Translations under genes and position numbers: made by a program
The notes under the pieces: generated by a model
Seen by the model: the letters and a program-made list of their open reading frames with translations, nothing else
What the model was told of the DNA's origin: nothing
The model's database searches: none
Assembly: GCF_963675165.1 (NCBI RefSeq)
Contig: NC_087381.1
Location: forward strand, 3,782,001-3,846,000
Length of the DNA: 64,000 nt
Direction of reading: 5' to 3'
Source of the DNA: Halichondria panicea
Lineage: Eukaryota; Porifera; Demospongiae; Suberitida; Halichondriidae
Shown: one piece after another, positions 1-9,533 of the stretch
Layout: each line of letters starts with the position of its first letter
How positions within the stretch are numbered: position 1 is the first letter of the stretch

Positions 1-1071
1 GGTGTGATGGTAGCACATTTAATTCCCACATTGTACTTCTTGATGGCTTCAGCACAGTCCACAGTCACTACAGAATAAGGCGAGAATTACAATACACATG
101 TAAAGCCAATAATGAACACAAAACATGAAAATAAAGAAATTTAATGTGTAAAAAAAGACAGTGAGCGCATGACTCCTACACGTACTGTAAGGGTGTCCAA
201 ATTAGTTAAAACTGTTGTATGTGCACATGTACACTTGATGACTAAATAAATGTACATCTAGCTAATATTAACTTATTGCATGTACCTTGATCGTTGGTCT
301 CATCACGGTACTCCAGACCGAGATCATAGCTTTTAACGTCCAGATCCACAAAGGGAAAGATGAGTTTTTCCTTGATCAATTCCCAGATGATCCTGTTCGC
401 ATTGGGTGTAAAACACACAGTGAATAGCAAGGTACATGTAGTAGATCACTGTTGCAAGCAAAAGGATAGTCTCATGGATCAGCCGGACCTTCTTAGGAGG
501 GGGCTGATCCATGAGACTAGCAAAAGGAATTCTATTAACAGCAATTAGTAGTGGGCAAGTACATGTTGATAGTGGTGTGATCACTGCTCAGGAAGTAGCC
601 ATGTAACAGCTATCAACACAGGAAATTGACGCACAGACAGCAGCTTAAGGGCTATGTTAGAGACTTAGCAGGGAGAATGGATTACTGTTGCAACCATACA
701 TACTGTATATAGGAGGTTATAACAATTGTTCAAGTCATTAGTAATACAAACTACAAAGGTCAGGGAATGGTGGTGAATGGTTGATTGCAGATGCACTGGT
801 AGTGAGGTCAAAATCACCTGGTCATTTCATCACCCTTTGCTTCAACCACTGTGCCACCTGCATGCGGAAAAGACTGTAAATTTAGCACAGTAAACAACTA
901 CAGATACAAGAAGGTAAGGTAGCTTTTATACATGCAGTCCTCTGTGCACAGCACACCCTTGACACACCCTCACAACAGTTAAGTTAGCTAGTGAACACAA
1001 GTCATAACACTCAGTATGTAGTCCTATGATTAAAGCTCAACTTTACCGTTTATCTTTGTTGCTGAGGCCAT
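1..1071 (-). CDS. NADP-dependent isocitrate dehydrogenase (IDH1/IDH2 type), 5' exons only
   Basis: Oxidative decarboxylation of isocitrate to 2-oxoglutarate with NADPH production. Minus-strand exons are 1047-1071 (start codon 1069-1071), 818-857, 286-392 and 1-67; the rest lies beyond the left edge. Phases close across all three introns. The protein begins [10 protein letters not shown] and continues [44 protein letters not shown] and [18 protein letters not shown], which is the conserved amino end of animal NADP-IDH, including the substrate-site ATITP segment. The first exon codes only eight residues and shows no mitochondrial presequence, so a cytosolic or peroxisomal IDH1-like form is likelier than IDH2 (inference). 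The gene is divergent from the eIF4E-binding protein gene, about 2 kb apart. Confidence 0.93.
468..518. repeat. perfect 17-bp inverted repeat (hairpin) in IDH intron
   Basis: Arms 468-484 and 502-518 are exact reverse complements separated by a 17-base loop. It lies in the intron between the IDH exons at 286-392 and 818-857. It may be a tiny foldback element or an RNA hairpin in the intron; no function is assigned. Confidence 0.8.
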
Positions 1072-1730
1072 TGCTCTTAGTAGAAATAGTGAATGCTCTC
1101 TGAAAACTGGAGATGTAGTTCTTAGGGCTGAAAGCAAACCTGCACCAGGAGTCTATAGTCAGGAAGTGACCTTTCCATAGGCCATGTGTACAACCACATA
1201 ATTATAATGATATTCATTAGACTACACCACACGTGAGGCATACATGGGATTTCCCCAACTAGCCTTTTCATCCAGGGCACAATTATGAAAAATGAAAGTG
1301 GTTGGTTTATATGTACGTGCCAGTGGTGCTTTCAGTACTGCTGTACAAGTTGTATGCAGATCAATGTACCCATTACATACAATCATGTAAGAATATTATA
1401 AATTACAACAGCTTGTTGCTATAGCCTCTTCGGTTCTTTTTACAAAAGTACACCTTGATTTATATTTCCACTTATTCAATTGAAGCACTATAAATTAATA
1501 TTATATATAATTATATGCTTGATCAGAAGCTGCGGCTACTAAATGTTTCATTTTGCTGGCAGAGGAGGCTACAATTCCATGAATTCAGAGGCCATTGCCG
1601 GAGTTTGAACAGTCCGTGCAAAAGTGACGGCTCACTAGTACGAGTATGTCTAACTGTTATTATAATGCACAGAGGGAAATTCTTTTTATATCTTGGGCCA
1701 ATTTTTATACCTTGATGAATGGCTAATAAT
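1072..1730. other. 5' flank of IDH; no gene seen
   Basis: AT-rich sequence upstream of the IDH start codon. No ORF with family resemblance or convincing splice structure was found. It presumably contains the IDH promoter, but no specific element could be assigned. Confidence 0.4.
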
Positions 1731-2210
1731 TACCGTATAGTAGGTATAATTATTTCGAGGGTATAAATTTTCGCGGATATAATTTTTGTGGAATAGCGCC
1801 TTTTTGCAGCATGCATGCATGCAATATTCACGGTTAGACACTAATTGATAAGATCTACATGGGAAGTACATGGGAAAAATGCCTCAGAGCAGGTATGCTA
1901 TGGGACTTAGTATACATGCAAATTTACTTAGTATACCTAGTATTCCGTTGTCAAGTAATTGTATTGTAGTCAAGCGGTTTGCGCATGCGCACTAGTATCT
2001 AAATGAGTTAGACACTGTTTTGGAGGTGTCTATGGGATTTAGAAGCCCAAAGGCACTGATTTAGTATCCCGAGCGTAGCGAGGGTACTAAAGTAGCTGAG
2101 GGCTTCTAAATTACATGGACACCGACAAAACAGTGTCTATTATTTATAAATGTATACGGTTCATGCTAATTCGCAAAAACCACGAACAGTTATACCCTCG
2201 AAATACCGTA
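1731..2210. mobile_element. MITE-like element with TACCGTA ends and internal hairpin
   Basis: The left end reads taccgtatag followed by ttcgagggtata. The right end carries the reverse complement, tataccctcgaa then taccgta. Terminal inverted repeats are imperfect, about 40 bp. Inside, 2009-2139 forms a long imperfect hairpin: tagacactgtttt pairs with aaaacagtgtcta, and tttagaagccc with gggcttctaaa, around a short central loop. No coding capacity. It is probably a non-autonomous element, with the inner hairpin possibly a second insertion. Confidence 0.55.
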
Positions 2211-2405
2211 TAGAGGGTAATTTTCGTGGAGCAAAATATTCGTGGTTTTTGTGGTTGAAGGTCTGCCCACGAATGAAGTGACCTTGCCTACCTTTACGTA
2301 CCTGCAGTGCAAGCAGCAACCACGAAAATATTATCCACGAAATGACTAAATATTGCTCAACCCCACGAATATTTTGCCCCCCGGAAATTACCCGCTATAT
2401 GGTAT
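2204..2405. mobile_element. about 200-bp TIR element (MITE), TACCGTATA end
   Basis: The left terminus taccgtatagagggtaattt is matched in inverse by ggaaattacccgctatatggta at the right end. The inverted match continues inward through gcaaaatattcgtgg, giving terminal repeats of about 45 bp with a few mismatches. It abuts and slightly overlaps the neighbouring element at the shared taccgta motif. Non-coding. Confidence 0.65.
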
Positions 2406-3088
2406 ATGTAGCTTTAGTGATTACAGTCTCGCACCAGCCATGTTATCGACCTAGCGTTCAAATAGAAAACATTCGGGGCTGGTGCGCGAGACTACAAGTG
2501 ATATAGCTAGATTTAAGTTTTAACCCCCAGGCCCCCCCCTCCCGCCTTGCTATAAGATTAGCTAGATAGTTTATATAAAATTAAAACTAACCTGAAGTAG
2601 AGAATTTTAGTACACTAGCCATTTTTCGATGAGCACAACTGGCCAGTACGTAGGTGATGCTTTAATTTCAGTTTTTGAGAAGCTGTTTGCTTTGAAAGAC
2701 CACACACAAACTGAGAAAAATAATGATATTTATGGCTGTTGTGCTGCTGCACTACACGTGTACAAACAGACACACCCCCCACAGAAGGGGAAGCCCGTGT
2801 TCATTAATTAGAAGCTGCAGCACATGGTAATACAAGTTCATGTTGATTGTTGCCAGGATTGTTGCGTCACCAGATATATCAGGACTCATACTCTTTCGTA
2901 CAAAGCTAGCTGATCTCTCCTCTCTTCCTTGCGTCCTGTCCGAAGTTGCACTTGTCGTGGATTAAGTTCAAGTGTATTCGGCTTGACTGGTAGATTATGA
3001 CAAGCTTCCCTCTTGGCTAACTAAAACCAACTCATAGTCGAGTCGTACCTACTATACTAGAACAAGACCACAAGAACACTGAGCCGAG
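2406..3088 (+). promoter_or_regulatory. upstream region of the eIF4E-binding protein gene
   Basis: This stretch between the MITE and the 4E-BP start codon should hold the promoter and 5' UTR. No TATA box or defined motif can be claimed. A 60-codon open frame at 2629-2811 has no recognisable homology and no supporting splice context, so it is not annotated as a gene. Confidence 0.35.
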
Positions 3089-5413
3089 ATGTCTACAGCC
3101 CCAAACTTAGAACGTCAGACGAGCGACAGTCTGAGTATTCCTGATCGCCGTGTCGTCATCAAAGATCCCACTGAAATGCCTCTAGACTACTCCACAACCC
3201 CTGGGGGCACGATGTTTTCAACCACTCCAGGAGGTACGTAAGTTTAACAATCTATTTATAAAGTATTATGGCTTCAGTAAGCGGTTTGTTCGGTTATTAT
3301 GTTTGGTTTTCGGTTTAATTGGCAGTGTAGTGCTTAACGTACGTACGTACATACAGTACGTGGATGTTATTGACCACCTGTTTGCTCAATCAGCAGTTAC
3401 TCGATTGACGATTTAATATTCATAGTTTGTGTTGAGCACAATGAGCAACATGTAGTAAACCAACGTGTGTGTCTCGGAAGAGAAGAGTGCTCATATACTT
3501 GGGACGGTCTCGCTATACGAGTGTTCATCATATTCAATAATGTTGGGGTGTGTCAGTAACAGCAATAACTATTAATAGATCTAGGTAATGGTCGAAATGT
3601 CACGAATCGTCAATTAAGTTAAAAACGATTAATTAGCTTATGACCAGAGTGCTGAAAATGCCTTCTGAGTGGAAGAATTGAGCTAAAGTGTCCTTAGTAT
3701 AATTATACGATTATACGAACACGTACGTCCTCCAACTTTGAAGTCAAACCATTACAGTCTGCAGCAACCAGAGCCACTAGTTCTAAGGAATGTGTCTGCC
3801 TTCATCCACCACCACCACCACCGCCAAAATCTCGATTGAACCTGATTAAAGCTTTGCTATTACTTTTAATAAGTACATGCATGTACATGTATGTATGTAT
3901 GAGTCTAGAGGTACAGTAGACTCTCACTATTCCGGCTCTACGGCCATTTGGTTTGGCACAAATTGCTAGCTAGATGTTTACTTCACAAAACTCACCCTGA
4001 AGTACGGCCACTTGCTATTCCGTATACTGGCCAGTGCTGGCTGTCCCAAACTAGGTAATTTTATTATACGTTGCCGGATATGATGTTTTAGGTGTGGTTT
4101 GGCAGGGATTATACTTAAATTAGAGAGCAGAATGATTCATTACCCTCGAGACAAGAACTGCAAAATTAGTCATTTAAGCCCCAGCTAACGAGAGTGTACT
4201 GTATAATATTATTATTATACAACGTGTACTAGCTAGTGTAATAATTATGTTATTACAGTAACTTGGTCGGGACAAGAACTATAAGATAATTATGTAGAGC
4301 TGTCACTGTTGTCACAAATTACCCTGTATAAATGTGACTTGTGTGTCTGTGTTGGCACTTAATATAGTCAATCTGTCATCATGCAGCATAATAATGCCTT
4401 GGTGCGCATGCGCAAGCAAGGTATACGGTTTGTGTGTCTGTGTAGACTGTACAGCTGCTCAAGGATCAATGAAGTGCAAGTAAGAGTTCCGATAGGCTTC
4501 TAGTCATGAATTTTTATTCCAAAATAATGCTTTGTTCACGAGTTATGCCTAGTTTTGCTTACTTGGAAAGTCATTGCAGCCTTTTCGAAGAGTGCGTAGC
4601 AAAACTTGTTCACCGAGTGTTACTACTCTACTTAGTAGTTAGCTTTGCACTAGAACGCTAGCTATTGGTAGCTGAAAGAGTGCAAGTGGACGCAGCCATT
4701 AATTTTAGACTTGAACTTTTGGCATCAATCGTTTTTAACACAATCATGGTCAATCATTATCATTTCCCACTCTTTGAGTTTGCATGCAGCTATTAAATTA
4801 ATGGTCATCATAATAATTATAATGTGCTATTAGGGAGCGCTACAGTGCTTATAATTTCATTATAGCAAGTGCTGCATGTTTTTCACTAAAATACCTTGGG
4901 CTGTCGTATGTCGACCTATGTCTAGATCTCCTTGTATGTGTATAATATATATAACTAAAATTCGTGTCCAACTTATATAGGAACAAGGATTATTTATGAC
5001 CGAAAGTTTCTGCTCCTCATGAGAAATTCACCTCTAGCCAGAACTCCACCCCCTAAACTGGCCTCAATTCCTGACATCATCAACGAAGATGCTGACCCTC
5101 CAGAGGAGAAAGAGGAGACCATGAGTCCAGAACCACCTGCCCCCAGTAAAGGTGTGATGTGTGTCTGACTGACTCCCTTAATATTGGGATTATAATGTGT
5201 ACATCTACGTATATTTAACCTTCATATCCACGTGCTTTAATTGACTATTAGCCACACAGAAAACTAGGAGTTTTATTCGTCACCATGCATCTTATAATTA
5301 GTGTACAACCGTGTTTTCAACTCTGTAGGCCACTTGTGATTGAACTGATGTCTACATTTGTATTTTCAGGTGTTCCTGAGAATTCTGAAACAGAGTTGTT
5401 TGCAATGGACTGA
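3089..5413 (+). CDS. EIF4EBP: eIF4E-binding protein (4E-BP), mTORC1-regulated translation repressor
   Basis: Binds cap-binding protein eIF4E and blocks eIF4G recruitment; phosphorylation by mTORC1 releases it. Exons are 3089-3233, 4981-5151 and 5370-5413, giving 119 aa, close to the usual 118-120. Exon 1 holds the paired phosphorylation motifs YSTTPGGT and FSTTPGG. Exon 2 begins [12 protein letters not shown], the canonical eIF4E-binding motif Y-x4-L-hydrophobic, and continues [10 protein letters not shown], matching the Ser65/Thr70 sites of vertebrate 4E-BP1. Exon 3 ends with FAMD at the carboxy terminus, a TOS-type raptor-binding motif (F-x-M-D). All elements of the animal protein are present in order. 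Intron 1 is 1.75 kb and carries a dispersed repeat. The gene is convergent with COPS4. Confidence 0.96.
4391..4870 (+). repeat. dispersed hairpin-ended repeat, copy in 4E-BP intron 1
   Basis: It starts gccttggtgcgcatgcgcaa, continues with the tatacggt motif, a GT/CT-rich tract and the 'ctgctcaaggatcaatga' block, then the 'gcgtagcaaaacttgt' and 'agctattggtagctg' blocks. The same ordered blocks occur at 7485-8080, 31025-31622 and, inverted, at 14367-16027 and 47562-48772. This copy is diverged and its right boundary is uncertain. Confidence 0.6.
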
Positions 5414-5879
5414 GAAAGTTTTCGGATAAATAAGTGAACTTCTTGTTGGACAATGTGTCATCATGAAATTTTTTTCGTATGTTTTCTATACAATATTATG
5501 TATACGTGTATTGCCTTTTTTTGTATTGTGACTTTTGTGACCTCAGTATTTATTCATTCGAGTGGAATCTTCTTGTGCACGTGGCTAGCTGGCATGTGAG
5601 TCATGCATAATTATACTGCATGTATAACGATGGTGCGTGGAGTGCACATGTACATGCACATGCACAATCAAGTCCAGTACTAATAATTATTATAAACACT
5701 GTACGTGGCGTGGCCTTGAGATTTCAATGCGAGAGTAATCTGACATTCGAATAGGGCACAAATCATTAAGCCCAAAAATTAATTAGATGATGCTCTAAAA
5801 TAAATTAACTTACACAGTTAAACAATCTCAAAACTCAGTTACAGGTATGTACATGTATTGTTCTGCACACTATGTAGTT
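5414..5879. terminator. convergent 3' region between 4E-BP and COPS4
   Basis: The two stop codons face each other 466 bp apart. A plus-strand AATAAA lies at 5799-5804 and a minus-strand AATAAA (TTTATT on plus) at 5549-5554. If used, they would give overlapping 3' UTRs. No other gene is visible. Confidence 0.5.
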
Positions 5880-8800
5880 TCAGAGAGACATCTGCTGATC
5901 CAGAGAGGATGCCACCCACGAGGAGTGGTGGTGATTGATCTTGTCCACTATGGAGTTAACTAAGCAGCATACACTGTGTATCTTGTTGTCCCACGAGGGA
6001 AGAACCTCTTGCTCTGTGTGATAGTGCATTGTAGAGTAAAACGTGCATGCAATACGCATGAGCCCTATTTATACAAGCACTAATTTGGGTAAACTAGTCT
6101 GCAATTGTCTCAAGTACTCACTTTTAAAATAAACTATGCCGTCAATTTGATCAATAGTTCCATTCATTCGTCTCTCAGCAATCATCCTAGCCGAAACTTT
6201 CTCAGCCTACAATGTACATAAATAACAACGAAAGTATGCACGCATGGAGACTAGCAACAATCCACAAAAATATATAGTACATGTACACTTGCACACACCT
6301 TTGTTTCTACAAAGCACAATGTATATACACTGGACCAACCTTAGCTGGAGGAATGGCCAATAGTCTACCTAGTTCCTCGAACGTAATGTTATTGTACAGC
6401 TTGCTGGCAGACAGAATATTGTGTTCTATAACAGCTTGATCCAGAATACTAGAACCTGATATCGTATATCATGATCAGCACACACACAATTAAAGTGTTG
6501 TAATGATAATACATGTAAAGTGAATACTTACCATCAGCAGTGGTTGCTTTTTGATGGCTAGCTAGCAACACTGAGAACTCTTCTAACTCATTTAGTCGAA
6601 TTATCCTCTCCAGATACCTTCATCATACGATGTACATGTGTAATTATGCAGGTTGATAAAACACCCTACACTATGCAATTAAGTTGTTGCAACCACTGTG
6701 TGCATACAGGTGTCTTAAATACCAGCATTGTCATACTTTTGTACACATGTTCTGTTGCTACATTGTATAACATAATAAATATTGTTTCAATACCATTGGC
6801 TCATATATCTGCAACTATCACATGTTCAGAGCTTACACCTGTTGTACATACATTGATTGTACTGCTATATAATATCTCACATTTTTTCCAGAATGTTGAA
6901 AGCTGGTAGTTGTTGACATCGTTCATCTTTGTACAGGGTGGAAAGTTGCTTTGATCTCTGCTGACCTGGGATATACATTATACATGTAAGGCAGTGACAT
7001 AATAGTTATAATTATGTGACTAAAATGATTGTCTAACGTACTGTACATGTACATTTCACCACCCTTATTAAATTTCAAAAATAGAGCGTACTACGTGTAC
7101 ATAAATTGTATACATGGGTCGATACACATTCACCAATTGGTAATCCCTGCCATGTAACATTTATTGCACTAACCTGCTTGGGAGAGTATGGCACATACAG
7201 AGGCACAGCGCAGTGACTGCAGCCTCTCACTGGGGTGAATGGCAGGCTCATAAGACAAATGGATGTAGCGCCGAGCAGCATCGTTGAACTTACGTCTGAA
7301 ATCGGCCATTCTTGCACAGCAAACCTTGGTAAAAATTACAGCAATTAGTAGGCAATTAGTATAATTATTGAGAGCATGATAAATTGTCCTGTTCCTCAGG
7401 TAGACAATTAGAAGTGTAAAACTATAACTATGGACTGCACAGATGTACATGTACTATGATTGTACATGCCTGATTGATACATCATTATGCCTCGGTGCGC
7501 ATGCGCAAGCGAGGTATACGGTAGTGTGTGTGTGTGTGTGTGTGTGTAGACTGCTATTATAGCTGCTCAAGGATCAATGAACTGTAAGTAAAAGTTTCTA
7601 TAGGCTTCTAGTAACGTTTTCTTGGATTTTAATTGTGGATTTGAAAAATAATACTTTGTTCTCGAGTTATGCCTACTTTTGCTTGGAATGCCACATTGCA
7701 GCCTTTTCAGAAGAGTGCGTAGCAAAACTTGTCCATGGATTGAGTGTTGCTACTCTACTTAGTAGTTAGCTCTGCACTAGAACGCTAGCTATTGGTAGCT
7801 GCAAGAGTGAAAAGAGAGCTGCAAGGCTCTGCTGATATGCAGCCATTCATTTTAGACTTTGATATCGATCGTTTTTAACAACAATCATGGTATATCATTA
7901 CCCACTCGTTGAGTTTCTGTGTGACTCTACATGCAGCAAAATTTATAAAATTGTTCATCATGATAATTATGTGTGTATAAAAGCTATTACTATAATAGCT
8001 AGTGGCTTTATGTTATTATGTTGTGTAGCTTTGAAACCTCCACCGAGGCATCAGCACCCGCGGTGCTTTCATTCTACCAGGTTTCTCGCAAGTGTTCAAG
8101 TGATGGCGACTCAGATCGTTATGTTCTTATAAGCTAACGTACTCCAGAACTTCATAAACCGTACCTTGTAAATAATGTGCAGGTCGTTTCTGTCCACCTC
8201 TGACTGCAGCAAAGCTGCTCTGTTGATGTAAGCCTCAGCAGCTACGTGATTCTGCTCTTCCAAATACAGCTGAGCTATCCTTAGGTACACTTCCATCTTG
8301 AAGTCCGAAGGGTATATTCTATGTGGTAAAGGTAATCACATTTAATTTACATGTGCGACTACTACGTGTGTACATAGTATAATTATAACGTTAGCAGTAT
8401 ATGAAATAAGCCACTAAACAAGGCTACATGTATATACAACCTCTAGTGGTAAAGAATTGACTGATACTAACTTTTGCCCGGAGTCCATAGGAATTGCACA
8501 CAGCAGTTCAGCACTTTCCGTCCAATTCTGCTCAGCTTCTAAAATCTTTGACAGTGACAGTCTTACTTGAGTGGCCTGGCAAAATAATTGATAATAACGA
8601 TTAAAAAATTGTTAAGTTACCTGTTCCTCAAAGGAGACACTTCTGGATTGCATTTTGGAGAGAGTGAACAGGCACATGGGTTTAGCCACACTTTTCTCTA
8701 GCTCAGGGATCTTCTCACAGAAAAATGTCATGACTGCCTTAGATGACACAATTCCCAAACTCTCGTCCAGTGCTGTATACCAAAACAAAATTAACACATC

Positions 8801-9381
8801 TTTACAAGCGGTATTGCTTAACCCATGTGGGAGCATTTAATTAATACAAGATACGAGTGGCACCCAGAAAAACCCCCAAATTACGTTCATGGCATCTTTA
8901 TTGACATGTACAGCTGCACCTACATTGTAGCTAGCTATGCATCAAATGCATGCTCATAATAATAATTATAGGCCGAAACAATACTTGACAATACAAACAC
9001 GCCTTTTTACAAGTACCATAGAAGTTTGGACTTTACCGAGTCGGCACTAAAATTACAGTACTCACGCAGTCAACACACATTTCATACTGCATAAAATCGT
9101 GCTTGAGCAAATGCAGCTGAGTGGTCTATGCATACTGTGGAAAGGACAGTTGACCAGACTAGCATTAATTCATGCATGCTACCGGGGTAGCTATACTCTC
9201 AGCTACATGTAGCTAGTCCCAATGGTCTACCAGCATTGACGAAGACCTCCAAAGCTGCCCTCAGGTCATTCCCTTCCTTGCACTCATCTAATAAGGAAGA
9301 AAATACCTCCCTGTACTTTTCAACTACATTCTTGGCAGTAGACTTGACGTTCTTCAGCTTGGACTGTGCAATAGACGCCAT
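5880..9381 (-). CDS. COPS4: COP9 signalosome subunit 4 (intact copy)
   Basis: Subunit of the COP9 signalosome, which removes NEDD8 from cullins. Ten minus-strand exons: 9231-9381, 8621-8772, 8472-8575, 8165-8318, 7174-7324, 6881-6965, 6532-6617, 6340-6455, 6122-6206 and 5880-6013. They total 1218 bp, 405 aa plus stop, essentially the length of human CSN4 (406). Recognisable stretches are [75 protein letters not shown] and [16 protein letters not shown], covering the helical repeats and the PCI domain in the usual order; the carboxy end is [17 protein letters not shown]. Introns 4 and 5 are enlarged; intron 4 contains a dispersed repeat. The start codon is 153 bp from the divergent TRPA start. 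The left breakpoint of the segmental duplication lies in intron 5. Confidence 0.97.
7485..8080 (+). repeat. dispersed hairpin-ended repeat, full-length copy in COPS4 intron 4
   Basis: About 595 bp. The left end is gcctcggtgcgcatgcgcaa followed by gcgaggtatacggta, with CCTCG/CGAGG pairing as a hairpin, then a GT microsatellite at about 7526-7548. The right end is accgaggcatcagcacccgc then ggtgctttcat, with gcaccgcgggtgc-type pairing. No coding capacity. Its duplicate is at 31025-31622. Superfamily is unresolved; hairpin-bearing ends could suggest Helitron-like non-autonomous elements. Confidence 0.65.
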
Positions 9382-9533
9382 TTTTTTTATATTTTAAATG
9401 AACTTTGAACTTTGGTCTTGGATTATAGGGCGTGGTCAGCTTGTGTGTGAGGTCATACAGTGCAGCCAGTTAATTTTCTAACATCACATCATTTCAGATT
9501 CAAAGATCAGAGAACAGGTAAAAAGAGTTGACT
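9382..9533. promoter_or_regulatory. 152-bp bidirectional promoter interval, COPS4 / TRPA-like
   Basis: The interval between the divergent start codons of COPS4 (9381) and the TRPA-like gene (9534) must contain both 5' UTRs and probably a shared promoter. It contains a GGGCGTGGTC box (GC/CACCC type) and TGAGGTCA. In the second duplication copy homology stops inside this interval at TGAGGTCAT (about 33376), so the TRPA side was cut away. Confidence 0.6.

Noticed and set aside
2629-2811. 60-codon plus-strand frame (MSTTGQYVGDALIS start) upstream of 4E-BP
   Set aside because: No recognisable family, no splice partner seen and not supported by a second copy; a chance frame cannot be excluded.
6646-6909. 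87-codon plus-strand frame
   Set aside because: It overlaps an intron and exon 6 of COPS4 on the opposite strand and has no homology.
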